Assembly (NCBI RefSeq): GCF_052180275.1
Contig: NZ_CP197465.1
Location: 2,108,001-2,172,000, forward strand
DNA: 64,000 nt
DNA from: Kumtagia sp052180275
GTDB lineage: Bacteria > Pseudomonadota > Alphaproteobacteria > Rhizobiales > Rhizobiaceae
Reading direction: 5' to 3'
The notes below the pieces were generated by a model. The model had not been told where the DNA came from. It worked only from the letters and a program-made list of their open reading frames with translations, and searched no databases. Below are positions 34,938-43,176 of this stretch, piece after piece; within the stretch, counting starts at the first letter, position 1, and every line of letters starts with the position of its first letter. The position numbers and the translations under genes are program-made.

Positions 34938-36128
34938 ATGCCGGGAACCCGGGACAGTTTCAACGCCTTCCTCGACCTGCCGCAAGTGCCTGTCACCAAT
35001 GCGGAATCCGGCATTCTCGCCGGGTTGCGGCTGGGCGTTAAGGACATATTCGACGTCGAAGGCTATCGCACCGGCTGCGGCAACCCCGAAAAGTTCGCGG
35101 AAGCCGCGCCCGCCGTGAGGAGCGCCTCCTGCGTCAAGGTGCTGCTCGATTCGGGCGCCCGCTTCGCCGGCAAGACGGTGACCGACGAACTGGTCTTCTC
35201 GCTGATGGGCCAGAACGTCCACTTCCCCTTTCCGGTCAACCCGAAGGCGCCCGACCGCGTCACCGGCGGCTCGTCCTGCGGATCGGCGGCAGCGGTGGCC
35301 GGCGGGCTGGCCGACATCGCGCTCGGTTCCGATACCGGCGGCTCGGTGCGCGCGCCGGCAAGCTTTTGCGGGCTGATCGGCCTGCGCACCACGCAGGGCC
35401 GCATCCCGATCGACGGCGCCATGCCGCTTGCCTCCTCGCTCGACACGGTGGGCTGGTTCGCCGCCGACATCGAGGTCTACGAGGCGGTCGGAAAAATCCT
35501 GCTCGGCCGCGACGCCTTTCGCGGCCTGCTCACCCGCGCCGTCACCCTGGACACGATGGAAACCTATGTCGCCGGACCGGACGAGGCTGCGGAATATACG
35601 CGCATGAAAGGTTTTGTCGGCCTGCCCTTCACCTCGCGCGAAACCTTGCCCTTCACGTCCTCGCCCGACGAGCTCTATTCCTGCTTCCGCAACATCCAGG
35701 CTTTCGAGGCGTGGGCCGAGCATGGCGCGTGGCTGGAAGCGCATGCAGACGCGGTGGGCGCCGGCACGCTTGAGCGTTTCCGCTATGGCAAGGGCATCGA
35801 CGCACAGACCGTCCATGCCGAGCGCGTGCGGCGGCTCGCCTTCCGCGCCGAGATGCTGGAGCTTTTGACGGACGGCGCGGTTCTGGTCCTGCCCACCGTG
35901 CCTGGCGCCGCGCCGCTGAAAGATGCGGCACCTGAAGACCTCCAATCCTACCGCGAGCGGGCGCTGCATCTTCTCTGCCTCGCCGGCCTCTCCGGCTGCC
36001 CGCAGATCACCCTGCCCGTCGGCACCGTCCGCGGCGCCCCCTTCGGCCTCTCCATCGTCGGCCCACCCGACAGCGACGTCGCGCTGATCCGGCTGGGACG
36101 GAAGATTCTGGCGGGTGCGGGTCTGTGA
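34938..36128 (+). CDS. Amidase, amidase-signature family
   Basis: A 396-residue hydrolase acting on carboxamides or related C-N bonds. The catalytic Ser-cisSer-Lys triad is complete: Lys35 in RLGVKDIFDV, Ser112 in GGSSCGSAAAVAGG, Ser136 in GSDTGGSVRAPASFCG. It is shorter than GatA (about 490) and lacks its C-terminal half features, fitting the compact amidase group often labelled AtzF-like or plant AMI1-like. AMI1-type enzymes hydrolyse indole-3-acetamide; that link is only a family possibility. It is divergent from the decarboxylase leader. No amide transporter is adjacent. Confidence 0.88.
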   Translation: MPGTRDSFNAFLDLPQVPVTNAESGILAGLRLGVKDIFDVEGYRTGCGNPEKFAEAAPAVRSASCVKVLLDSGARFAGKTVTDELVFSLMGQNVHFPFPVNPKAPDRVTGGSSCGSAAAVAGGLADIALGSDTGGSVRAPASFCGLIGLRTTQGRIPIDGAMPLASSLDTVGWFAADIEVYEAVGKILLGRDAFRGLLTRAVTLDTMETYVAGPDEAAEYTRMKGFVGLPFTSRETLPFTSSPDELYSCFRNIQAFEAWAEHGAWLEAHADAVGAGTLERFRYGKGIDAQTVHAERVRRLAFRAEMLELLTDGAVLVLPTVPGAAPLKDAAPEDLQSYRERALHLLCLAGLSGCPQITLPVGTVRGAPFGLSIVGPPDSDVALIRLGRKILAGAGL

Positions 36129-36155
36129 TGTTCAAGCACTCGCCTTGTGGTTGTG

Positions 36156-36363
36156 GCACTCCGTCCAACACCCCTCATCCGACCTCGCTTCGCGAGGCCA
36201 CCTTCTCCCACAAGGGGAGAAGGTGGAGCACTGCCGCTTCGCCTCTGCAAATCTCTGACGTTGGCAATTGCCATTGCCGCCAACGCGAAACTCCCCCTTC
36301 TCCCCTTGTGGGAGAAGGTGGCCGAGCGCAGCGAGGTCGGATGAGGGGTGTTGGACGGAGTGC
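36156..36363. repeat. 208-bp inverted-repeat element (MITE-like)
   Basis: The arms, 36156-36223 and 36296-36363 (68 bp each), pair with only a few mismatches around CTTCGCGAGG/GAGCGCAGCG. Each runs from GCACTCCGTCCAAC to a CACAAGGGGAGAAGG core. The middle contains GTTGGC...GCCAAC, so the whole folds as one long hairpin with a second small stem. It lies between the amidase and LysR genes, starting 27 bp after the amidase stop. It has no coding frame and resembles the element at 9804-9964. Confidence 0.85.
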
Positions 36364-36412
36364 GACGATGGCGGGAAAATCGCCAACGGCCGAATCTCAT
36401 CCGGAGCCCTGA

Positions 36413-37312
36413 ATGGACACGCTCACGCGCATGCGCGCCTTCATCGACGTCGTGGAGGCCGAGGGTTTCTCCGCCGCCGCGCGAAAGATCGGCCGGTCAA
36501 AAGCGCTGCTCTCCAAATATGTCCGCGAGCTGGAGGACGAGCTCGGCGCGCTGCTGCTCAACCGCACCACCCGCCAGTTCTCGCTGACCGAGGCCGGCCA
36601 CACCTATTATCGCCGCGCCTCCGAGATCGTGCGCGAGGTCGACAGCCTGGCCGACGCGGTGCGCGAATCCTCCGGCGATGTACGCGGCCGCATAAAACTG
36701 TCGGCGCCGCGTACCTTCGCCGATGCGCCGATCGGCCAGGCGCTGATCGATTTCGCCCGCGACCATCCCGAGATCGTGCTGGAAATCCAGCTCGACGACC
36801 GTTTCGTCGATCTTGTCGAGGAAGGGTTCGACCTCGCAATCCGCATCACCCGGCTGGAAAGTTCTTCCCTCATCGCCCGGCGCCTGTCGCCTTTTTCGGT
36901 CAGGGTCTGCGCCTCGCCGGAGGTCATCGACAAATACGGCCTTCCCATGCGCCCGCAGGACCTCGCCAACAAGCCCTGCGTCATCGACACCAACGGCCGC
37001 TGGCTGTCCAACTGGCCTTTCGTCGGCGAGGACGGCGAGACGACAACCGTGTCGGTCACCGGCCGCATTGAGGTCAACAGCCCAATGGCAGCGCGCGCCG
37101 CGGCCGTTTCCGGCCTCGGTTGGGCCATCCTGCCCGACTTCATAGCCCAGCCCGACATCGACGCCGGCCGCCTGGTGCCGGTTCTCGACGACCGCGTGCC
37201 GCGCGGCGGCGGCATTTTCGCCGTCTATCCCCACCGCCGCTACCTGCCGGCGAAAGTCCGCGTTTTCGTGGATTTCCTTGTCCAGTGGTTCCGGAAGAAC
37301 GGCGCGGGGTGA
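36413..37312 (+). CDS. LysR family transcriptional regulator
   Basis: A 299-residue LysR protein. The N-terminal winged helix (about 1-60) reads DTLTRMRAFIDVVEAEGFSAAARKIGRSKALLSKYVRELEDELGALLLNRTTRQFSLTEAG in pattern. The effector domain (about 90-295) begins VRGRIKLSAPRTFADAPIG and contains LDDRFVDLVEEGFDLAIRI, the CrgA/DsdC-like subgroup. The C-terminus GGGIFAVYPHRRYLPAKVRVFVDFLV is nearly repeated 3.7 kb downstream as an isolated fragment (40995-41093). No divergent gene is within reach; the nearest upstream gene is the amidase, beyond a repeat. Confidence 0.92.
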   Translation: MDTLTRMRAFIDVVEAEGFSAAARKIGRSKALLSKYVRELEDELGALLLNRTTRQFSLTEAGHTYYRRASEIVREVDSLADAVRESSGDVRGRIKLSAPRTFADAPIGQALIDFARDHPEIVLEIQLDDRFVDLVEEGFDLAIRITRLESSSLIARRLSPFSVRVCASPEVIDKYGLPMRPQDLANKPCVIDTNGRWLSNWPFVGEDGETTTVSVTGRIEVNSPMAARAAAVSGLGWAILPDFIAQPDIDAGRLVPVLDDRVPRGGGIFAVYPHRRYLPAKVRVFVDFLVQWFRKNGAG

Positions 37313-37707
37313 CCTCAGCCGGAACAATTACGTCCACGATTGCGACCTCAAAGCCATCCGAATGGCGGCGGCTGTGCGCCCGACGGCAAGGCTGCAGGCC
37401 GTAACCCCTTGGACCTGTTACTTTCAGTTAACGAAAAAGTACTTCTCCAAAGTCCGCGGATGCTCTACCCCTTGTGCCTGCGGGACGATTTGGGCCGAAA
37501 CGTATCGGGCGGGAAACCTTGGAACGGCGGTAACATATGCCGCTGGGACGAGGGTGTCGTTCCGGGGCGATCGAGCCAGTCATAATCCTTGAGCACATCG
37601 AGACTTGAACCGGACCGGGATACCGATCCGGCATCGCAATGGATTGCCGCGCGAATCGAACGGCCGGGATGGCCGGAGACGGGCGGCTTTGGGGAGAACA
37701 AGGCACA
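37313..37707. other. 395-bp intergenic region upstream of the FG-GAP/RTX gene
   Basis: No credible coding frame, tRNA or terminator is seen. An AT-richer patch around 37425-37445 (ACTTTCAGTTAACGAAAAAG) is the most promoter-like part. An AAGG ribosome site lies just before the ATG at 37708. The region presumably holds the regulatory sequences of the large secreted protein. Confidence 0.5.
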
Positions 37708-40700
37708 ATGGTAACCTACACCATAGGCGACCTCTTCACGGACCTCACCCCAGGCACAATCGGTGCAACCAGCACGACCTTCCAGTTCCTGGCCGGCGAT
37801 TTCGACCACGATGGCGATGTCGATCTTTCCTTCTGGAGCGGCTCCGTCGACGCCTACTACCGCAACAACGGCAATGGCACCGTCACCTACTTCGCCAATC
37901 TGACCGGGACGCCTTTCCAGGGTCTCGCCGTGGCGCCGAACTACGGACCGTCCAATACGGTCCTCGCCGACTTCGACAACGATGGCGACCGGGACATCCT
38001 TTATTTCGCCAACGGAACCCACACGTATCTCACCTATGACGGTACACACTACGTTACGGGAACGTCGCCCTTCGCGGGGCTCACGAGCGCGACCCAGAAT
38101 ATTTTCCTGCCTGGGGACTTTGACAATGACGGCGACGTCGACCTCGTGGCTTGGTCCGGCACCCAGGAAATCTACTACCGAAACAACGGCTCAGGCGCGT
38201 TTACCAGCATCACGAACATGTCCCTGACGCCGTTCGCGGGCGTCCCCGTCCCGGCCTGGGGGCCGGAGAGCACGCGGGTTGCGGATTTCGATGGCGATAA
38301 CGACCAGGACATCCTTTTCTTCAGGGGCGATACCGATCAATTCGTCTATCTGCGAAACGATGGGGGAAGCTACAGCCAGCAGGCTTCGCCTTTCACTGCC
38401 CTGTCAACCGACAGCACAGACCCCAACACGACCGTCGTCGGCGATTTCGACAGCGACGGCGACGTCGATATGCTGTTCTGGAACGGCAGTGCCGAAGCCT
38501 ATTATCGCAACAATGGCGGCGGCAGCTACACGCTGACGACCGACCTCTCCACGACGCCGTTTGCCGGACTTGCCTTCATCCCGGCCGTAGGCCCGGACAA
38601 TATGGAGATCGCCGATTTCGACGGCGACGGCGACATCGACATCCTGCTCTACCGCGCGGGCGACCACTCCACCTACACGCAGAATGGCGCGCCGCCGCGC
38701 CTTGTCTCCTCCACGCCCGCCGACAATGCCGGCTCCGTCTCGACCAGCGCCAACGTCACCCTCACCTTCAACGAGAGTGTTTTCACAGGGGCTGGCAATA
38801 TCACGCTGCGCAGGGTGTCCGACAACGCAATCGTCGAGACTTTTGCCGGCAACGATGCGCGGGTGACGGGGTCGGGCACAGCCACGCTCACCATCGACTT
38901 CGCCACCACGCTTGCCGGCAGCACCGGCTACTACCTGCAGTTCGCAACCGGGGCGATCCGCGACGCCGACGGCATGACTTTCGGCCGGTTGGACGGAATC
39001 CAGCGTGTCGGCATCACCGATTCGCAGTTCCTCAACTTCACCACGGCGGCGGCCAACACCGCACCATCGGTGGGAGCCAATCTGGGGCTGACGCTGGCCG
39101 AAGGCGCCAGCGGAACGATCACGTCGGCACGCCTCGACTTCAACGATCCGGAGCAGGGTGACGCGGCGATCACCTACACGGTCACCTCGGTCGCGACGAA
39201 CGGCACGCTGTTCCGCAACGGCGTCTCGCTGGGGCTGAACGCCACCTTCACCCAGGCCGACATCAACGCCAACCTGATTACCTACACCCACAATGGCGGC
39301 GAGACGGCTTCCGCCTCCTTCGGCTTCTCGGTTTCGGACGGCGCGGGCGGCACGGTCGCTGGCCAGACCTTCACGATTGCCGTGACGCCCGTCGACGACG
39401 CAGGCGTGGCGCAGGACGACACGTTCGCGTTGGACGAGGCGACGACGATCGCCGGCGGCAGCGTCTTCGGCGACAACGGTTTTGGGCCGGACGCCGATCC
39501 GGATTCGGCGCTTGTGGTTGCCGAAGTCAACGGCGTTTCCGGTGACGTGGGCCAGCAGGTGACGCTGGCGTCCGGGGCGCTCTTGACGCTGAAGGCCGAC
39601 GGCAGCTTCGACTACGATCCCAACGGCGCCTTCGACGACCTGCCGGATTCGGCGTCGGGTGCGATCAACCTTCTGCGCGACGACACCTTCACCTACACGC
39701 TTTCCGACGGCGACACCGCCACGGTGACCATCACCGTGACCGGGCTGGACAGCGACGGCGACATCCTGCGCGGCACCAAGGGTTTTGACGACATCTTCGC
39801 CGGCGGCATCGGCAGCGACCTCTATTTCGTCGACGATGCGACCGACACCATCATCGAGACGGCCGGCAACGGCACCGCCGACCAGGTTGCCAGCTTCGTC
39901 AGCTTCACGCTGGCGGCCGACGACGACATCGAGATCCTGTCGACCAACTCGTCCACCGGCAAGTCGGCGATCGATCTCCGCGGCAACGCGCTGTCGCAGA
40001 CCATCGTCGGCAATGACGGCAAGAATACCTTGCATGATGGCGGCGTCGGCGGCGCCGACACGATGCGGGGCCATGACGGCAACGACACCTACCTCGTCTA
40101 CAACAGCGGCGATATCGTCATCGAGCTTGCCGGCGAGGGCAACGACCGCGTCTCGGCCGGCGTCGATTACGTGCTCGGCAAGGGCGTGCATGTCGAACTG
40201 CTCAACACCACCGCACTCAATGCCACCTATGCCGTCAATCTCACCGGCAATTCCTTCGCCCAGACGATCCGCGGCAATGCCGGCGACAACATCCTGAGCG
40301 ACGGCGGGACGGGCGCGGCCGACACGCTGATCGGCGGCAAGGGCAACGACGGCTATCAGGTCTACAATGCCGGCGACGTGATCGTCGAGCTTGACGGCGA
40401 GGGCGACGACCGGGTGAGCGCGGCCGTAAACTTCGTGCTGACGGCCGGCGCCCATGTCGAATACCTCAACACCACCTCGCTTGCCGGCGTCACCGGCGTC
40501 AGCCTCACCGGCAACGAGTTGGTGCAGCTGGTGCGCGGCAATGACGGCGCCAACACGCTGGACGGCGGCGGCGGCGCGGACGTGCTCTACGGCATGGGCG
40601 GGGCGGACAGTTTCCGCTTCTCGACGGCGCTTGCCGCCGACAACATCGTCCGCATCGCCGACTTCGCGGCGGGCACGGACAAGATCGAGCTCGACGATGC

Positions 40701-40917
40701 CATATTCACGGCGCTCGGCCTTGGGGTGCTGAGCGCGTCGGCGTTCAAGGACACGGCGCTGGCGCCAAGGGACGCCGACGACCACATCATCTACAACTCC
40801 GTCACCGGAGCGCTTCTTTACGATGCCGACGGATTCGGAACCACCTTCGCCGCCATCCGCTTCGCGACCCTCGCAGGAGCTCCACTGTTGACCGCCGCAG
40901 ACTTCATCGTCGTTTGA
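37708..40917 (+). CDS. Large secreted FG-GAP / Ig-like / RTX calcium-binding protein
   Basis: A 1069-residue acidic protein from the ATG at 37708 (AAGG site; the frame extends 23 codons further up without merit). Residues about 25-320 hold six FG-GAP/VCBS-type blocks, each with a DxDxDGDxD calcium loop (near 31, 88, 137, 193, 246, 303), as in integrin-like propellers. Residues about 328-443 are an SbsA-type Ig-like domain, 452-560 cadherin-like, and 565-675 another VCBS-like domain. From 684 to 960 come RTX-type nonapeptide blocks (GGIGSDLYFVDD, GGKGNDGYQVYN, GGGGADVLYGMGGADSF). The C-terminus is of haemolysin-type export signal character. There is no N-terminal signal peptide, so type I secretion is expected, but no ABC/MFP genes are nearby. 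It may serve as adhesin or matrix protein. Confidence 0.88.
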   Translation: MVTYTIGDLFTDLTPGTIGATSTTFQFLAGDFDHDGDVDLSFWSGSVDAYYRNNGNGTVTYFANLTGTPFQGLAVAPNYGPSNTVLADFDNDGDRDILYFANGTHTYLTYDGTHYVTGTSPFAGLTSATQNIFLPGDFDNDGDVDLVAWSGTQEIYYRNNGSGAFTSITNMSLTPFAGVPVPAWGPESTRVADFDGDNDQDILFFRGDTDQFVYLRNDGGSYSQQASPFTALSTDSTDPNTTVVGDFDSDGDVDMLFWNGSAEAYYRNNGGGSYTLTTDLSTTPFAGLAFIPAVGPDNMEIADFDGDGDIDILLYRAGDHSTYTQNGAPPRLVSSTPADNAGSVSTSANVTLTFNESVFTGAGNITLRRVSDNAIVETFAGNDARVTGSGTATLTIDFATTLAGSTGYYLQFATGAIRDADGMTFGRLDGIQRVGITDSQFLNFTTAAANTAPSVGANLGLTLAEGASGTITSARLDFNDPEQGDAAITYTVTSVATNGTLFRNGVSLGLNATFTQADINANLITYTHNGGETASASFGFSVSDGAGGTVAGQTFTIAVTPVDDAGVAQDDTFALDEATTIAGGSVFGDNGFGPDADPDSALVVAEVNGVSGDVGQQVTLASGALLTLKADGSFDYDPNGAFDDLPDSASGAINLLRDDTFTYTLSDGDTATVTITVTGLDSDGDILRGTKGFDDIFAGGIGSDLYFVDDATDTIIETAGNGTADQVASFVSFTLAADDDIEILSTNSSTGKSAIDLRGNALSQTIVGNDGKNTLHDGGVGGADTMRGHDGNDTYLVYNSGDIVIELAGEGNDRVSAGVDYVLGKGVHVELLNTTALNATYAVNLTGNSFAQTIRGNAGDNILSDGGTGAADTLIGGKGNDGYQVYNAGDVIVELDGEGDDRVSAAVNFVLTAGAHVEYLNTTSLAGVTGVSLTGNELVQLVRGNDGANTLDGGGGADVLYGMGGADSFRFSTALAADNIVRIADFAAGTDKIELDDAIFTALGLGVLSASAFKDTALAPRDADDHIIYNSVTGALLYDADGFGTTFAAIRFATLAGAPLLTAADFIVV

Positions 40918-40994
40918 ACGGCCGATGATGAACGGCATTCCACACACGCGGCACGACGCACGCGCCGATCTCATGTGAACTGCCAAAAAGCGAC

Positions 40995-41093
40995 GGCGGC
41001 ATCTTCCGCCCGCCCAGCCGCCGCTACCTGCGGGCGAAGGTCCGCGTCTTCGTCGATTTCCTGGTGCAATGGTTCCGAAAGAACGGCGCCGGA
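40995..41093 (+). pseudogene. Remnant of a LysR gene 3' end
   Basis: 33 codons read GGIFRPPSRRYLRAKVRVFV and onward, to KNGAG. They match the C-terminus of the intact LysR protein at 36413-37312 except for a few residues, then run on past the normal stop to a TAG. At DNA level the last 75 bases differ at about ten positions, mostly third codon positions. It is therefore a tail of a related LysR gene and not a fresh copy. The rest of that gene is missing; the large RTX gene ends just upstream. Confidence 0.75.
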
Positions 41094-41189
41094 CAAGGCT
41101 TTCGGCTTGGACGCAGACCACTCCCGATCCCAAGCGGCGTTGCCGCGGAACCGCCGATAAGGTAGCATCGCCGATCGGGGGCATGCGTT

Positions 41190-43103
41190 ATGAGCGAGGA
41201 GCAGCTTGTACGTCGGCTTGCGGCAATCCTGGCCGCCGATGTCGTTGGGTACAGCCGCCTTATGGAAGCCAACGAAGAGCAGACCCTCTCCGCTCTTCGC
41301 CGTCATCGCAATGAATTCTTCGACCCCACCGTGGCCCGACATGGCGGCCACATCTTCAAGGTGATGGGCGATGGTTTTCTGATCGAGTTCGGCAGCGTGC
41401 TGAACGCGACGCGTTGCGCGGCCGAGATCCAGCGTGGCATGCTGGAGCGCAATGCCGGGCTGCCGGAAGACCGGCACTTCATGTTTCGCATGGGCATCAA
41501 TCTCGGCGACATCATCGTCGACGGCGACGATTTCCACGGCGATGGCGTGAACATGGCGGTCCGCCTGCAGGGACTTGCGGTTCCCGGCGGCATCGCCTGC
41601 TCGGCGGCGGTGCGCAACGAGGTCGGCAACAAGCTCGACCTCGGTTTCATCGACCAGGGCGCCAGGACGGTGAAAAACATCGCCCAGCCCGTGCACGTCT
41701 TCTTTGCCGATTGGCAGCGGGACGGATCGCTCGCCGAATCCGCTTCCGCCAGGGGCGGTCAGGCGCTGGCCCCTATCGCAAAGCCGTCCGTGGCGATCCT
41801 TCCCTTCGCCAATTTGAGCAACGATACCGAGCAGGAATATTTCAGCGACGGCATAACCGAGGACATCATCACCGACCTCTCGAACGTGTCCGGCCTGTTC
41901 GTCATCAGCCGCAACACGGTGTTCTCCTACAAGCGCAGCACGCAGACGCTGGCGCGCATCGCCCGCGAACTCGGCGTCGCCTACATCGTCGAAGGCAGCG
42001 TCCGCAAATCCGGGAACCGCGTGCGGATCAATGCCGAACTGATCGAGGGCGCCACCGACGGCCACCTCTGGGCAGAGCGCTTCGACCGCGACCTGACCGA
42101 TATATTCGCCGTGCAGGACGAGATCGCCAAGGCGGTCGTCAGCCAGCTCAAGGTCCGGCTCCTGCCCGAAGAGAAGAAGGCGATCGAACAGGCGCCGACG
42201 GAAAATGTCGAGGCCTACACGCACTATCTGCGCGGGCGCGAATATTATCACATCGCCAACAAGGCGAACCATCTGATGGCGCGCCGGAATTTTCTCCGTG
42301 CCGTCGAACTCGATCCCGCCTATGCACGGGCTTATGCCGGGATAGCGTTCTGCGATATAAGGCTTCAGTCGATGTACGGCGACAAGATCAAGGTCGACGA
42401 CATCCTGGCGACTGCCGAAAAGGCGCTGGCGATCGATCCGCGATTGGCGGAGGCCCATGCGGCCCAGGGCATCGCCCTCGCGCTCGGCGGCAACCGCGCC
42501 GCCGCGGCCGTAGCCTTGGGGCAGGCGTTGGCCCTCAATCCCGATTGCCATGAAGCCAATCGCTTCTATGCGGAATTCTGCGTCACAGATGGCCACTTCG
42601 ACCTTGCCGCAAAGCATTTCGTGCGCGCCATGGAGATCAAGCCGACGGATTACGGCTCGCCGGCGATGCTCGTCAGCGTGCTGCGTTCCGACGGAAGGAT
42701 CGACGAGGCGAAGACCTACGGGCGCGTCGCGGTCAGGAAAGCGGAGGAAGAACTTCAGCGGCATCCGGAGAACGCCAATTGCGCATGTCTTGCGGCAACG
42801 GTGCTGGCCTTCCTCGGCGAGAATGAACGGGCTCTGGCGTGGCTCGCCCAGTCGATCGCAACCGATCCGGGCGATACACATATACAATACAACGCTGCCT
42901 GCACCTATGCACAACTTGGGGAAGTCGATCGGGCAATGGATTTGCTGGAAGCCTGGGCGCCACACGTCGGCAGTGATATGAAATTGTGGTTCATGAATGA
43001 CGCGGATCTGGAGTCTATTCGCGATCATCCTCGCTATCAGAAGTTGATAGAAATTATTGGACTAGCCGATTTGATGCAATTTTCTGGAAAAACTTCGGAA
43101 TAA
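41190..43103 (+). CDS. Class III adenylate/guanylate cyclase with TolB-like and TPR domains
   Basis: A 637-residue signalling protein. The cyclase domain (about 1-175) has both metal aspartates (Asp17 in AADVVGYSRLM, Asp61 in KVMGDGFLIEF), Lys57, and the transition-state pair Asn121/Arg125 in HGDGVNMAVRLQ, so it should be active. Residues 195-330 are the TolB/FlgO-like segment (PSVAILPFANLSNDTEQEYFSDGITEDIITDLS) common after such cyclases. Tetratricopeptide repeats follow to about 600 (ARNFLRAVELDPAYARAYAGIAFCDIRL, AEKALAIDPRLAEAHAAQGIALALGG, AMEIKPTDY). There is no membrane span. Rhizobiales carry many of these; the product may be cAMP. It precedes the uncharacterised peptidase set by 73 bp. 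Confidence 0.9.
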   Translation: MSEEQLVRRLAAILAADVVGYSRLMEANEEQTLSALRRHRNEFFDPTVARHGGHIFKVMGDGFLIEFGSVLNATRCAAEIQRGMLERNAGLPEDRHFMFRMGINLGDIIVDGDDFHGDGVNMAVRLQGLAVPGGIACSAAVRNEVGNKLDLGFIDQGARTVKNIAQPVHVFFADWQRDGSLAESASARGGQALAPIAKPSVAILPFANLSNDTEQEYFSDGITEDIITDLSNVSGLFVISRNTVFSYKRSTQTLARIARELGVAYIVEGSVRKSGNRVRINAELIEGATDGHLWAERFDRDLTDIFAVQDEIAKAVVSQLKVRLLPEEKKAIEQAPTENVEAYTHYLRGREYYHIANKANHLMARRNFLRAVELDPAYARAYAGIAFCDIRLQSMYGDKIKVDDILATAEKALAIDPRLAEAHAAQGIALALGGNRAAAAVALGQALALNPDCHEANRFYAEFCVTDGHFDLAAKHFVRAMEIKPTDYGSPAMLVSVLRSDGRIDEAKTYGRVAVRKAEEELQRHPENANCACLAATVLAFLGENERALAWLAQSIATDPGDTHIQYNAACTYAQLGEVDRAMDLLEAWAPHVGSDMKLWFMNDADLESIRDHPRYQKLIEIIGLADLMQFSGKTSE

Positions 43104-43176
43104 TCTTCAACGATCAAAGCTATCGCCAGATCAATATTGCTATGTTACATTGAACCTCCATCGTCGAGGGGTTTAG

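Noticed and set aside
38404..41184. 926-codon open frame on the minus strand
   Set aside because: Lies antisense to the RTX gene; the product is Arg/Val/Gly-rich noise without domains. Long antisense frames are common in GC-rich genes with strong third-position bias.
40971..43028. 685-codon minus-strand frame
   Set aside because: Antisense shadow of the cyclase-TPR gene, which has clear motifs in the plus frame.
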